NCBI RefSeq assembly: GCF_014196505.1
Contig: NZ_JACIDW010000011.1
Coordinates: forward strand, 91,146-155,145
Length of the DNA stretch: 64,000 nt
Source of the DNA: Rhizobium metallidurans
Lineage (GTDB): Bacteria; Pseudomonadota; Alphaproteobacteria; Rhizobiales; Rhizobiaceae
Direction of reading: 5' to 3'
Shown here: piece by piece, positions 1 through 8,975 of the stretch
How the letters are laid out: each line of letters begins with the position of its first letter
How positions within the stretch are numbered: position 1 is the stretch's first letter
Position numbers and translations under genes: made by a program
Notes under the pieces: model-generated
Database searches by the model: none
What the model saw: only the letters and a program-made list of their open reading frames with translations
What the model was told of the DNA's origin: nothing

Positions 1-168
1 CAGCGTGCCGACGATGCCGCCGAGAAAGCCGGTGAGGCCGAACGTCCGAAGCCCGGCGGTGCGCCCGCCAACGCGCACGTCGCGCTCGGTCCAGCCCCGC
101 TCGACACCCACGAGCAGGCCGATGGCAAGCGCCACGCCGAGACGGCGGAAGAGTTCGATATGGTCCAT
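1..168 (-). CDS. MgtC/SapB-like (DUF4010-type) membrane protein, N-terminal part only
   Basis: The gene begins with an ATG at 168 after a CAGGG ribosome-binding sequence and runs off the left edge, so only the first 56 codons are present. The visible protein has a hydrophobic helix containing ALAIGLLVGVERGW, followed by RTAGLRTFGLTGFLGG. That pairing of a Gly-rich helix with an R-x-x-GLRTFGL segment is typical of the MgtC/SapB and DUF4010 inner-membrane families, some members of which are linked to magnesium limitation or acid survival. Which branch this belongs to cannot be settled without the missing C-terminus. It is transcribed away from the neighbouring cyclase. Confidence 0.7.
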   Translation of the reverse strand, partial: MDHIELFRRLGVALAIGLLVGVERGWTERDVRVGGRTAGLRTFGLTGFLGGIVGTL

Positions 169-277
169 GCCCTGCACGATATCGCCGCCGCGCCGCTAAG
201 CAAGCGCAAACATTTGAAACCATTGGCGCATTAGAGCCGACCCGCCGTGTCGCGCCGGCGCATTGACGCGGGCATGA

Positions 278-1180
278 TCAGGCACGGATCTTCGCGTCCC
301 TGATCGACAGGGCGACCGCCGAGCGAACCATGTTGCGGCCACCGTTCTTGGCGGCGTAGAGCTCCCGGTCGGCCGCCGTCAGCATGGACTTCAGCGTTTC
401 GCTGGCGGGATCGCCGCGATAGACGCCGAAGCTTGCCGTCACGCGCTTGGCCGGCAACGGGCCGACGGCCTTGCTTTCGAACTGCATGCGCAGCCTGTTG
501 GCGATGTTGACCGCGGCATCGATATCCGTGCGCGGCAGCACCAGGCAGAACTCCTCGCCGCCGATGCGCGCGGCGATATCATAGGGCCGCAGATTGTGCT
601 GGATCGTGGCGCCGGCCATCACCAGCACCTGGTCGCCGACGTCGTGGCCGAACTGGTCGTTGATCGACTTGAAGTGATCGAGATCGAAGACCACGACCGA
701 GATCGGCGCCCGTTCGCGCGCGGCGCGGGCAATCTCCAGCGCTCCGATATCCTTCAGCCAGCGGCGGTTGCCGAGGCCGGTCAGGACGTCGGTGGTCGCC
801 TGCCGGCGCAATTGCGCCAGCGTCGCGTCGAGTTCCTTGATCAGGATCGAGATACCGTTGGTCACGATCCCGACCTCGTCCTTGCGCTGGCTGCGGACCG
901 ACTTCACGACGCCGGTGGAGCGGTAGGTTTCGACCACGCCCGCGATCTGGTGCAACGGCCGGATGAATGCCCAGACGCATGCCAGGCAAAAGGCCGTGCC
1001 GATCAGCGTCGCCGCCAGCACGAGGACAAGCACGGGCGTCGCCTCGCTCCGAAAGCCGGTGACGAGATAAACGACGAGCGCCAGCAGCGGCACGTGCGTC
1101 GAGACGAAGCAAATGGAGAAGATTTTGAGGGTCAGCGATTGGTTGAACTGCTGGAACGGTGTGAACCTCGTGAGGCGCAT
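278..1180 (-). CDS. Membrane diguanylate cyclase (GGDEF domain)
   Basis: A predicted 300-residue protein that should make cyclic di-GMP from two GTP at the inner membrane. Two hydrophobic helices lie near residues 15-40 and 45-70, followed by a HAMP-like linker and a C-terminal GGDEF domain. The active-site loop reads RIGGEEF, a functional GGEEF form, and the substrate-binding FDLDHFKSIND segment is intact. The ATG at 1180 is preferred because AAGGAG sits 6 bases upstream; an ATG five codons earlier has no such signal. The short periplasmic loop suggests a small or membrane-derived input, but no ligand domain is recognisable. It appears to be a single-gene unit. Confidence 0.92.
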   Translation of the reverse strand: MRLTRFTPFQQFNQSLTLKIFSICFVSTHVPLLALVVYLVTGFRSEATPVLVLVLAATLIGTAFCLACVWAFIRPLHQIAGVVETYRSTGVVKSVRSQRKDEVGIVTNGISILIKELDATLAQLRRQATTDVLTGLGNRRWLKDIGALEIARAARERAPISVVVFDLDHFKSINDQFGHDVGDQVLVMAGATIQHNLRPYDIAARIGGEEFCLVLPRTDIDAAVNIANRLRMQFESKAVGPLPAKRVTASFGVYRGDPASETLKSMLTAADRELYAAKNGGRNMVRSAVALSIRDAKIRA

Positions 1181-1613
1181 TCTGGACTCCTTCATGGTGT
1201 CTTTGGGCGCAGCGAAAATGGCGCGGGAAGTTTCACCCCGTTGTTAACGAAATCATTCAAATTTGAGCGTTCTAGGCTTCATCGGGCATCGTGCTCCATG
1301 CAAATGCCTGTCGAACAATACGTATGATGAATGTCTAAAATTATGAACAGGTTGTGGAAATTTAAGTTGTCCGCAACGGAAATACCAGCGATGGTTTTTC
1401 TCCCGGAGTACGCCTCGCGAAAACGGTGAAATGGCCGTGCCGTGGCGCGTTCGTCGGGCGGACAGTTTGGCAAGGCGAAAGACGGCTTCAACGGCAACGC
1501 AGGCGCGTGCAATTGCCATTCTTGCCTTTGAGCCTCGCGCGTTCTGGAAACTTGCCCCACTTGCTGCTATTGGCCCATAAGTTTGAGCACAAGATCGAGG
1601 CAAGGAGAGAACG
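1181..1613. other. Intergenic region between the cyclase and pyrE
   Basis: This 433-base gap separates two divergent genes. A relatively AT-rich stretch around 1310-1375 probably carries their promoters. I see no convincing coding frame, RNA structure or repeat in it. Confidence 0.5.
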
Positions 1614-2303
1614 ATGATCCAGGCAACATTCACCGACCGCAAAGTCATGGCCGAACTGGTGGCCAAGATGCTCTGGGAGATCAAGGCCGTTCACTTCAAT
1701 GCCACCCAGCCCTACAAGTTCGCCTCCGGCATGGCGAGCCCCGTCTATATTGACTGCCGCAAGCTTCTCTCCTTCCCGCGCATCCGCTCGACGGTCATGG
1801 ACTTCGCCGCCAGCGTCGTGTTGCGCGAGGCGGGCTTCGAGAAGTTCGATTGCATCGCCGGCGGCGAAACCGCGGGCATCCCCTTCGCCGCTCTTCTCGC
1901 CGACCGCCTCGGCCTGCCGATGATCTATGTCCGCAAGCAGCCGAAGGGCCACGGCCGCAACGCCCAGATCGAGGGCAACATGCCCGAGGGTTCGCGCGTT
2001 CTCGTCATCGAGGACCTGACGACGGCGGGCGGCAGCATGTTCAAGTTCATCGACGCGGTGCGCGCCGCCGGCGGCATTGTCGATCATGGCATCGCGCTCT
2101 TCTATTACGGCATCTTCGATGAAGGCGCGCTGCGCTTCGCCGATGGCAAGGTCAAGCTGCATTACATCGCCACCTGGCGCGATGTGCTGGCCGTCGCCAA
2201 GGAGCAGCAGCTGTTCGATCAGAACACGTTGAACGAGGTGGAATCCTTCCTCGACGCGCCGCTCGCATGGTCCGGCCGCAACGGCGGTATTTCATCACTT
2301 TGA
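1614..2303 (+). CDS. pyrE: Orotate phosphoribosyltransferase
   Basis: PyrE joins orotate to phosphoribosyl pyrophosphate to give orotidine monophosphate in pyrimidine synthesis, in the cytoplasm. The 229-residue product carries the PRPP-binding signature [13 protein letters not shown] near residue 130 and the conserved [15 protein letters not shown] segment near residues 37-51. The ATG is preceded by AAGGAGAG at good spacing. The length is in the range of the longer alphaproteobacterial form of the enzyme. A fructokinase gene follows 91 bases downstream on the same strand and could be cotranscribed, although it has its own strong ribosome-binding site. No pyrBI-style leader or attenuator was seen upstream. 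Confidence 0.95.
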   Translation: MIQATFTDRKVMAELVAKMLWEIKAVHFNATQPYKFASGMASPVYIDCRKLLSFPRIRSTVMDFAASVVLREAGFEKFDCIAGGETAGIPFAALLADRLGLPMIYVRKQPKGHGRNAQIEGNMPEGSRVLVIEDLTTAGGSMFKFIDAVRAAGGIVDHGIALFYYGIFDEGALRFADGKVKLHYIATWRDVLAVAKEQQLFDQNTLNEVESFLDAPLAWSGRNGGISSL

Positions 2304-2394
2304 GTGAATAATTGCTCACGGCGCTTTGCTTTTGCCACGAAGTTATCTAATCCAATTGAGCATCGACGGATCGTAATGCCCTTGGGAGACGGAC

Positions 2395-3321
2395 ATGATT
2401 TTGTGCTGTGGAGAAGCGTTGATCGACATGCTGCCGCGGGAGACGACGCTCGGCGAAAAGGGCTTCGCCCCCTATGCCGGCGGCGCCATCTTCAACACGG
2501 CGATCGCGCTTGGGCGTCTGGGCATTCCGACTTCTTTCTTCACCGGTCTCGCCGACGACATGATGGGCGAAATCCTGCAGGAGACGCTGAAGGCGAGCAA
2601 TGTCGACTTCAGCCTCTGCGCCATCGCGCAGCGCCCGTCGACGCTCGCCTTCGTCAAGCTGGTCAACGGCCAGGCGACCTACGCCTTCTATGACGAAGGC
2701 ACCGCCGGCCGCATGATCACCACAGACGATCTGCCCGTCCTCGGCGATGATTGCGAGGCGTTGCACTTCGGCGCCATCAGCCTGATCCCCAGCCCCTGCG
2801 GCGAAACCTACGAGGCGCTGCTCGACCGCGAGGCGGCCAGCCGTGTCATCTCGCTCGACCCGAACATCCGCCCCGGCTTCATCAAGGACAAGCAGGCGCA
2901 CATGGCGCGCATCAAGCGAATGGCCGCCAAGTCCGACATCCTGAAATTCTCCGACGAGGACCTGGAATGGTTCGGCATGGACGGCAGCCATGACGATCTC
3001 GCCGCCCACTGGCTTCAGCACGGCGCCAAGCTCGTCGTCATCACCAAGGGCGCCGAGGGCGCGACGGGCTACACGAGCCAGCGCAAGGTTACCGTTCCCA
3101 GCCAGCGCGTCACGGTGATCGACACCGTCGGCGCCGGCGATACCTTCGATGCCGGCGTTCTCGCTTCGCTGAAAATGGATGGTCTGCTCACCAAGGCGCA
3201 GGTTGCCTCGCTCGACGAAAAGGCGCTGCAGAACGCGCTTTCGCTCGGCGCCAAGGCCGCCGCCGTCACCGTCTCCCGCGCCGGCGCCAACCCGCCATGG
3301 GCCAACGAGATCGGCCTCTGA
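2395..3321 (+). CDS. frk: Fructokinase (PfkB family)
   Basis: A 308-residue cytoplasmic sugar kinase that probably phosphorylates fructose to fructose-6-phosphate. It shows the PfkB N-terminal region (CGEALIDM, then GGAIFNTAIALGRLG) and the C-terminal signature DTVGAGDTFDAG with the catalytic aspartate near residue 245. GGGAGA precedes the ATG. In rhizobia, fructokinase links mannitol, sorbitol and sucrose use to the Entner-Doudoroff route, and pgi lies 3.6 kb away to handle the product. Specificity for fructose over other ketoses is inferred from family likeness. It ends 3 bases from the convergent hydrolase gene, leaving no room for a separate terminator. Confidence 0.9.
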   Translation: MILCCGEALIDMLPRETTLGEKGFAPYAGGAIFNTAIALGRLGIPTSFFTGLADDMMGEILQETLKASNVDFSLCAIAQRPSTLAFVKLVNGQATYAFYDEGTAGRMITTDDLPVLGDDCEALHFGAISLIPSPCGETYEALLDREAASRVISLDPNIRPGFIKDKQAHMARIKRMAAKSDILKFSDEDLEWFGMDGSHDDLAAHWLQHGAKLVVITKGAEGATGYTSQRKVTVPSQRVTVIDTVGAGDTFDAGVLASLKMDGLLTKAQVASLDEKALQNALSLGAKAAAVTVSRAGANPPWANEIGL

Positions 3322-3324
3322 GCC

Positions 3325-4119
3325 TCACGGCAATTGATCGAGGAAGCCGAGCACGGTCCGATTGAACTCATCGGGCCGCTGCAGCGGCGCGAAGTGGCTG
3401 ACGCCCTCCAGCGGCACGAAGGTCGCGCCGGGAATGCTGCGCACCAGATGGGCGGCATGTTCCGGCTTGATGAACTCGTCCTTGTCGCCGAGCACCACCG
3501 TTACCGGCACACGGATGCGGTTCAGGTCGGCCGCCGAATAATTCGGCTCGGTCGACATCATCAGGCTCACATCCTCGACGAAACGGTCGAACTGATCCGG
3601 CGTCGGCGAGAGCGCCTCGTAGTCCATCCGATGCCTGTTGAAGCAGCGATCGATCACGGGCGTCGGCACGAAGGGCTTTACGCCTGATGGGTCCATGCTG
3701 CAGGCGAAAAAGAACACGCCGTCGACACGCTCAGGGTGCTGGTCGGCGAGGATCACCGCCGTGCACGCCCCATCGCTCCAGCCGACAAGCGCTGCCTTGT
3801 CGATCTCCAGATGATCCATCACGGCAAGCACGTCCGATGCCATCAGCTCGTAGGTATAGGGCTTGCCGTCCCGCGTGCTGCGGCCGTGCCCACGGCTGTC
3901 GATCACCACCACGCGCCGCCCTGATCGCAACAGCGCCGGCACCTGGTAGCCCCAGTTGCCGCTATTCCCGAGCCCGCCATGCAGCAGGATCACAGCCGGC
4001 CCGGAGCCATAGGCGCTGTACCAGATATTGGCGCCATCATGCGTGACCATGCCGTCGTCACCTTCAGGCAAAGCCTCCGCTCCCTGTGCCGCAAATCGCT
4101 CCAGCTCGTCGTCGGTCAT
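3325..4119 (-). CDS. Alpha/beta-fold hydrolase
   Basis: A 264-residue cytoplasmic hydrolase with the full catalytic set. The oxyanion segment is LLHGGLGNSGNW, the nucleophile elbow is GWSDGA (serine near residue 116), the acidic residue lies in LGDKDEF, and the histidine lies in GVSHFAPL near the C-terminus. This is the pattern of 3-oxoadipate enol-lactonase and haloperoxidase-like esterases, but the substrate cannot be read from sequence. It is convergent with frk. The MocR regulator lies upstream on the same strand, 89 bases away. Confidence 0.88.
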   Translation of the reverse strand: MTDDELERFAAQGAEALPEGDDGMVTHDGANIWYSAYGSGPAVILLHGGLGNSGNWGYQVPALLRSGRRVVVIDSRGHGRSTRDGKPYTYELMASDVLAVMDHLEIDKAALVGWSDGACTAVILADQHPERVDGVFFFACSMDPSGVKPFVPTPVIDRCFNRHRMDYEALSPTPDQFDRFVEDVSLMMSTEPNYSAADLNRIRVPVTVVLGDKDEFIKPEHAAHLVRSIPGATFVPLEGVSHFAPLQRPDEFNRTVLGFLDQLP

Positions 4120-4208
4120 ATCGATCCTCCCAATCCTTCATTCTCTTTAGACGGATGACGCGGCTTGATCTCGACACCTCGACCTAAATTATCGTCGCGC
4201 CGCCCGAA

Positions 4209-5618
4209 CTAAGCCTTGCCCCGCGCCGCCTTCATGGCCTCGCGCAGTACCTCGTAAACCCTCGGGTCTTCCGTCTGCGAAACATTGAACCGCATGAAAT
4301 CGGTCGCCGTCTGCGACAGGCTGAACGCATTGCCCGGCGCCAGCACCACGTCCCGCTCCAGTGCGGCGCGCGCCACATCGGCGGCGTCGATGCCATCTGG
4401 CAGCCGGCACCACAGAAACATCCCCGCTTGCGGCTCGATCCAGGGCACGATGCCGAGGTTCTTGAGCTTGCCCGAGACATCGAACATCGTCTTCGATAGC
4501 CGGCTACGCAGTGTGTCGATATGCTTGCGATAGCTGCCGTCACTGAGCACGCTCAAGACCAGTTGCGCCGCATGCCGCCCGCCGCCGAACGAGGTGGCGA
4601 TCTTCAGATCCGTCAGTCCGCCGATCCAGTCCGGCTTGGCGGCGATGAAGCCGCAGCGCGCCGAGGCCGACAGCGTCTTCGAGAAACTGCCGATATGGAT
4701 GACGCGCTCCAGCCCGTCGAAGGCGGCGAGCCGTGGCGCCGTCACGTGCTCGAAATCGGTGAAGATATCGTCCTCGATGATCGTCAGGTCGAACTGCTCG
4801 GCAATCTTCAGCACCCGATGCGCGGTTACCGGCGAGAGGATGGCGCCGGTCGGGTTATGCAGCGCCGAATTGGTCACGTAGAGCTTCGGCCGGTGTTCGG
4901 CCACCACGCGGGCGAAGACGTCGATATCGGGGCCGGAGGGCGTGTAGGGCACGCTGACGATCTTGGCGCGGTGGGCGCGCAGCAGGGCGTGGAAATTGAA
5001 ATAGCAGGGATCATCGACCATCACGGTATCGCCCGGCTCGATCAGGAAGCGGCAGAGCAGGTCGATCGCCTGGATGCCTGACTCCGTCAGGATGATCTGG
5101 TCGGGCGAGGCGCCGATCCCCTTGTCGGCCATCCGCCGCGCGATCAGCTGCCTGAGCGGCGGCAATCCGAGCGGCGATCCGTAGGCAAGCAGCACCGGCC
5201 CGTCGGCGCGCGCCAGCGCCCGCACGGCGCGCCGAACGCCATCCTCCGGAAGCCATGCCGGCGGCAGCCAGCCGCAGCCCGGTTTCAACCCGATATCGCC
5301 CGCCTCCAGAGACTGGCGCGACACCCAGAACGGATCGATCTCCCGATCGAGACGTGGCCCGACTTCCGACAGCGCGAAGGGGGCGGCCTGGTTGGCGACA
5401 TAGAAGCCGGAGCCCGGCCGCGACAGGATCGCGCCCTCGGCAACCAGCCGCTCATAGGCCTCGACGACGGTCGATGTCGAAATCTTCAGCGACCCCGCAA
5501 GCGCCCGCACCGAGGGCAGCTTCGCCCCCGCCGTCAGGCTGCGGCCGGCGATGCGCTGCCTGATCGTGTTCATCACCATCGCCACGCGGGTCGTGCCAAC
5601 GACTACGTTATCGGCCAT
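4209..5618 (-). CDS. MocR-type transcriptional regulator (GntR HTH fused to aminotransferase fold)
   Basis: A predicted 469-residue regulator. The first 70 residues form a GntR winged helix (IRQRIAGRSLTAGAKLPSVRALAG, then STSTVVEAYERL). The rest is a class I aminotransferase-like domain with a PLP-lysine segment, HIGSFSKTLSASARCGF. MocR proteins use bound PLP or an amino compound as effector. The ATG at 5618 is chosen because GGAGA lies 9 bases upstream. The gene is divergent from an EamA-family exporter 111 bases away, the usual arrangement for a MocR regulator and its target, so it probably controls that exporter. The effector is unknown. Confidence 0.9.
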   Translation of the reverse strand: MADNVVVGTTRVAMVMNTIRQRIAGRSLTAGAKLPSVRALAGSLKISTSTVVEAYERLVAEGAILSRPGSGFYVANQAAPFALSEVGPRLDREIDPFWVSRQSLEAGDIGLKPGCGWLPPAWLPEDGVRRAVRALARADGPVLLAYGSPLGLPPLRQLIARRMADKGIGASPDQIILTESGIQAIDLLCRFLIEPGDTVMVDDPCYFNFHALLRAHRAKIVSVPYTPSGPDIDVFARVVAEHRPKLYVTNSALHNPTGAILSPVTAHRVLKIAEQFDLTIIEDDIFTDFEHVTAPRLAAFDGLERVIHIGSFSKTLSASARCGFIAAKPDWIGGLTDLKIATSFGGGRHAAQLVLSVLSDGSYRKHIDTLRSRLSKTMFDVSGKLKNLGIVPWIEPQAGMFLWCRLPDGIDAADVARAALERDVVLAPGNAFSLSQTATDFMRFNVSQTEDPRVYEVLREAMKAARGKA

Positions 5619-5729
5619 CCGTACTGCTCTCCGGTGCATAACAGTTTGGCGAAACCGTACCATACCGTAACTGGCATGGCCACGCCGTGAAGGACCATAA
5701 GATGGCTATTGATCGTGAAGGAGTGTGCC

Positions 5730-6593
5730 ATGGACCGCACGGCGGCCGGTTGGTTGAATGGTTTTATCGGTGTTCTGATCTTCAGCGGCTCGCTGCCCGC
5801 GACGCGCATGGCGGTGATGGGCTTCGATCCCGTCTTTCTCACCGTCGCCCGCGCGGCGATCGCCGGGCTGATCGCGCTGGCGTTGCTCGCGCTGTTTCGC
5901 GAAAGGCGGCCGTCGCTGAGCGACCTCCCGTCGCTTGTTATCGTCGCCTTCGGCGTCGTCATCGGCTTCCCGCTGCTGACCGCGCTGGCGCTCACCCGCG
6001 TCACCTCGGCGCACTCCATCGTCTTCATCGGCCTGCTGCCGCTCTCGACCGCGATCTTCGGCGTCATTAGGGGTGGCGAGCGTCCGCATCCGGCCTTCTG
6101 GATCTTCTCCTGCCTCGGCAGCGCGCTGGTCGCGGGTTTCGCCCTGTCGCAAGGCGTAACCGCTGCCCCGCTCGGCGATCTCCTGATGCTGGCCGCCATC
6201 ATCGCCTGTGGCCTTGGCTATGCCGAGGGCGCCAAGCTGTCGCGCCGGCTCGGCGGCTGGCAGGTCATCTCCTGGGCGCTGGTTGTCTCGCTGCCCGTCA
6301 TGCTGGCGCTCGCGCTCGTCAATCTGCCGCCGTCGTTTGCGGTGATCGCTGCGCCCGCCTGGGCGGGCCTCGCCTATGTCTCGCTGTTCAGCATGCTGAT
6401 CGGCTTCTTCTTCTGGTATCGCGGTCTGGCGCAGGGCGGCATCGCGGGTGTCGGCCAGCTGCAACTGCTGCAGCCCTTCTTCGGCCTGCTCTTGGCGGCC
6501 ACGCTGCTGCGTGAGCAGGTCAGCCCCATCATGCTCGTCGTCACCATCGCCATCGTCGGCTGTGTTGCCGGCGCCAAGAAGTTCGCTCGTTAG
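5730..6593 (+). CDS. EamA/DMT-family transporter (RhaT/YdcZ-like exporter)
   Basis: A 287-residue integral membrane protein with about ten hydrophobic segments in two repeated EamA halves. One half holds FSGSLPATRMAVMGFDPVFL and the other a typical YVSLFSMLIGFFFWYRGL segment. The family mostly exports amino acids or other small metabolites. The ATG at 5730 follows a strong GAAGGAG. Its divergent MocR neighbour suggests expression induced by an amino compound and a role in its export. The substrate is unknown. Confidence 0.87.
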   Translation: MDRTAAGWLNGFIGVLIFSGSLPATRMAVMGFDPVFLTVARAAIAGLIALALLALFRERRPSLSDLPSLVIVAFGVVIGFPLLTALALTRVTSAHSIVFIGLLPLSTAIFGVIRGGERPHPAFWIFSCLGSALVAGFALSQGVTAAPLGDLLMLAAIIACGLGYAEGAKLSRRLGGWQVISWALVVSLPVMLALALVNLPPSFAVIAAPAWAGLAYVSLFSMLIGFFFWYRGLAQGGIAGVGQLQLLQPFFGLLLAATLLREQVSPIMLVVTIAIVGCVAGAKKFAR

Positions 6594-6688
6594 CGCGTTG
6601 CAGGTGAGAATGGATTTGCATTTTGCCGCGTAAGCGCGCCTGCTGATTGCGCCGCATCGCTCGGTGTGGCGCAATCAGGGAGCTTGAA

Positions 6689-6832
6689 ATGGCAAAGGGT
6701 CAAATCCGTAGCACGCGTGAAGCGCGCAAGCCGAAGAAGGACAAGTCCGCTCCGGCAGTCGCCTCGCAGCCGGGATCGCAGGTCAAGCAGGCCGCGAGCA
6801 CCGTACCATCAGGCAAGGGCGCCAGGCCCTGA
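6689..6832 (+). CDS. Small basic protein of unknown function
   Basis: A 47-residue, Lys/Arg/Ser-rich protein (MAKGQIRSTREARKPKKDK at the N-terminus). The ATG is preceded by AGGGAG at ideal spacing. It has no hydrophobic core, so it is probably disordered and may bind nucleic acid or polyphosphate. Codon use is compatible with a real gene. I do not recognise a characterised family. It lies between the EamA gene and the 3' end of pgi, convergent with pgi. Confidence 0.65.
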   Translation: MAKGQIRSTREARKPKKDKSAPAVASQPGSQVKQAASTVPSGKGARP

Positions 6833-6879
6833 CCGCCATCAAGGGGTGGTCCTGAGGCAGTCATATCGCCCAAATAGAA

Positions 6880-6911
6880 AACGCTCCCGCGGCGGTCACC
6901 ACGGGAGCGTT
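6880..6911 (-). terminator. Rho-independent terminator of pgi
   Basis: A perfect 10-bp inverted repeat (AACGCTCCCG / CGGGAGCGTT) with a 12-base loop lies 19 bases beyond the pgi stop. On the minus strand it runs into TTTCTATTT, as expected for a terminator of pgi. Confidence 0.85.
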
Positions 6912-6929
6912 TGTTGAACGTTGCGCGCG

Positions 6930-8555
6930 TTACTTGGCGAGCTTCGCCAGTTCGGCAACGAGGCCCTGCGTCGACGAATCGTGGCCGGCAGCGCTTTCCT
7001 TGCCTTCGATGACGGGCAGCAGGCCGGTCGCCAGTTCCTTGCCGAGCTCGACGCCCCACTGGTCGAAGGAGTTGATGCGGAACAGCACGCCTTCGACGAA
7101 GACGCGGTGTTCGTAGAGTGCCACGAGGCGGCCGAAGGCAAACGGCGTCAGCTTGTCATAGACGAAGGTGATCGACGGGCGGTTGCCGGTGAAGACGCGG
7201 TGCGGCGCGATGAAATCGGCCTGCTTGTCGTCCATGCCCTTGTCGGTCAGCTGCTTCTTGGCCTCCTCGAAGGTGCGGCCCTTCATCAGCGCTTCCGACT
7301 GCGCGATGCAGTTTGCCATCAAAAGCTGGTGCTGGTGGCGCAGCTCCGGCTCGAAGCCGTTGGCGGCGATCATGAACTCGGCCGGGATCACGCTCGTACC
7401 CTGGTGGATCAGCTGGTAGAAGGCGTGCTGGCCGTTGGTGCCGGGTTCGCCCCAGACGACGGGGCCGGAATTGCCCTCGACCGGCGTGCCGTCGATGGTC
7501 ACGCCCTTGCCGTTCGATTCCATGTCGAGCTGCTGCAGGTAAGCAGGGAAGCGCGACAGGCGCTGGTCGTAGGGCAGGATCGCGCGGGTGGCGTAGCCGA
7601 GGACGTTGCGATTGTAGAAGCCAATGAGGCCGAGCAGGATCGGCAGGTTCTTGGCGATCGGCGCCGTGCGGAAGTGGTTGTCGATCGAATGCGCGCCATC
7701 GAGAAACTTGCCGAAGTTCTCGGGGCCAACGGCGATCATCAGCGGCAGGCCGATGGCCGACCAGATCGAGTAGCGGCCGCCGACCCAATCCCAGAAGCCG
7801 AACACGCGTTCGCTCTCGATGCCGAAGGCGGCAACCTTGTCCAGCGCCGTCGAGACGGCCGCGAAGTGATGCTGAACGGCGGCTTCGCCGAGCGCATCGG
7901 CGATGAACTTACGCGCCGTCTGGGCGTTCGTCATCGTCTCGATGGTGGTGAAGGTCTTGGACGCGACGATGAAGAGCGTCGTTTCCGGCTGCACCAGCTT
8001 CAGGATGTCGGCGATATGCGCGCCATCGATGTTGGAGACGAAGTGCGCGCGCGGGCCGTCATGATAAGGCGCCAGCGCCAGCGTCGCCATGACGGGGCCG
8101 AGGTCGGAGCCGCCGATGCCGATGTTGATGACGTCGGTGATCGCCTTGCCGGTCGCGCCCTTCAGCGCGCCCGAGCGGATGCCGTCGGCGAATTTGCCCA
8201 TGGCAGCGAGCACGCCGTTGACGTCAGGCATCACGTCCTTGCCGTCAACCAGAACCGGGGTGTTCGAGCGGTTGCGAAGGGCGGTGTGCAGCACTGCGCG
8301 GTTTTCGGTGAAGTTGATCGCCTTGCCCGAGAACATCTCGTCGCGCTTGGCCTCGACGCCACCGGTCTCGGCGAGCTTGACCAGAAGGGCCAGCACTTCG
8401 TCGTTCACTGATGTCTTCGAGAAATCCATCAGGAGGTCGTCGAGCGAGGCGGTGAAGCGCGAAAAGCGTTTCGGATCGGCCGCGAAGGCAGCACGGATAT
8501 CGGTGGCCTTGGTGGCAGCCGCGGTGCTTTTCAGTTGGTCGACGATGGCATTCAT
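6930..8555 (-). CDS. pgi: Glucose-6-phosphate isomerase
   Basis: A 541-residue cytoplasmic enzyme that interconverts glucose-6-phosphate and fructose-6-phosphate. It contains GIGGSDLGP in the sugar-phosphate-binding region, [16 protein letters not shown], and the catalytic glutamate in [15 protein letters not shown]. The length and motifs match the classical PGI family. AAGGAG precedes the ATG. With frk nearby it feeds fructose carbon into the Entner-Doudoroff pathway of rhizobia. It is a single-gene unit with its own terminator. Confidence 0.97.
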   Translation of the reverse strand: MNAIVDQLKSTAAATKATDIRAAFAADPKRFSRFTASLDDLLMDFSKTSVNDEVLALLVKLAETGGVEAKRDEMFSGKAINFTENRAVLHTALRNRSNTPVLVDGKDVMPDVNGVLAAMGKFADGIRSGALKGATGKAITDVINIGIGGSDLGPVMATLALAPYHDGPRAHFVSNIDGAHIADILKLVQPETTLFIVASKTFTTIETMTNAQTARKFIADALGEAAVQHHFAAVSTALDKVAAFGIESERVFGFWDWVGGRYSIWSAIGLPLMIAVGPENFGKFLDGAHSIDNHFRTAPIAKNLPILLGLIGFYNRNVLGYATRAILPYDQRLSRFPAYLQQLDMESNGKGVTIDGTPVEGNSGPVVWGEPGTNGQHAFYQLIHQGTSVIPAEFMIAANGFEPELRHQHQLLMANCIAQSEALMKGRTFEEAKKQLTDKGMDDKQADFIAPHRVFTGNRPSITFVYDKLTPFAFGRLVALYEHRVFVEGVLFRINSFDQWGVELGKELATGLLPVIEGKESAAGHDSSTQGLVAELAKLAK

Positions 8556-8661
8556 GGGAGGCTCCTTTGCAGGGCGTGAGGGTCGCGGAAACTATTCGCT
8601 TTACCGGGTGCAAATCAAGTTGTGTCCGAAACTATTCATAAAATGCGTGCGCACGTCGCGC

Positions 8662-8690
8662 TTGATACGCCAGCGCAGTCGGGCTATATT
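8662..8690 (+). promoter_or_regulatory. Sigma-70 promoter for a small RNA
   Basis: The -35 element CTTGATA and the -10 element CTATATT are separated by exactly 17 bases between TTGATA and TATATT. This is close to the alphaproteobacterial housekeeping consensus. It points at a non-coding stretch ending in a terminator hairpin. Confidence 0.75.
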
Positions 8691-8696
8691 GGAGAG

Positions 8697-8786
8697 GTTG
8701 CAGGCGGAGCGGTAACTCCACCTGCTGCGCTTACTTAGGTATGGAATGTGACCCGGACGCTGAGTGACCAGCTCGTCCGGGTTTTC
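8697..8786 (+). ncRNA. Candidate small RNA of about 90 nt
   Basis: A good promoter ends at 8690. A stem-loop follows with arms GCAGGCGGAG (8700-8709) and CTCCACCTGC (8716-8725), one internal mismatch and a CGGTAA loop. After an unpaired linker, a 9-bp perfect stem (8751-8759 with 8774-8782) leads into TTTTCC. Promoter, hairpin, linker and terminator make a textbook free-standing sRNA in the pgi-fadD gap. It holds no gene-sized reading frame; an eight-codon frame starts at the ATG at 8742. I could not assign it to a named rhizobial sRNA family. Confidence 0.7.
8751..8786 (+). terminator. Rho-independent terminator of the small RNA
   Basis: ACCCGGACG pairs perfectly with CGTCCGGGT across a 14-base loop and is followed by TTTCC. 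No protein-coding gene on the plus strand ends here, so it belongs to the short transcript starting near 8697. Confidence 0.75.
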
Positions 8787-8975
8787 CTTACCGTAAGCGT
8801 GACGCTAAGCGGTCGAAACCACATATCATCACCTCCCGTTCTGATGGCAAGGCTCTTGCCGAAGTCGGCGCGACCCATCCTCGCCGATAGGTCGCATCGC
8901 CGCGACCTGTGCTGCTTCTGCCTCAAAACAAGCGGATAGCAGCACAGTTTTGGGTTGTGCTCAATTGTGAAAATA

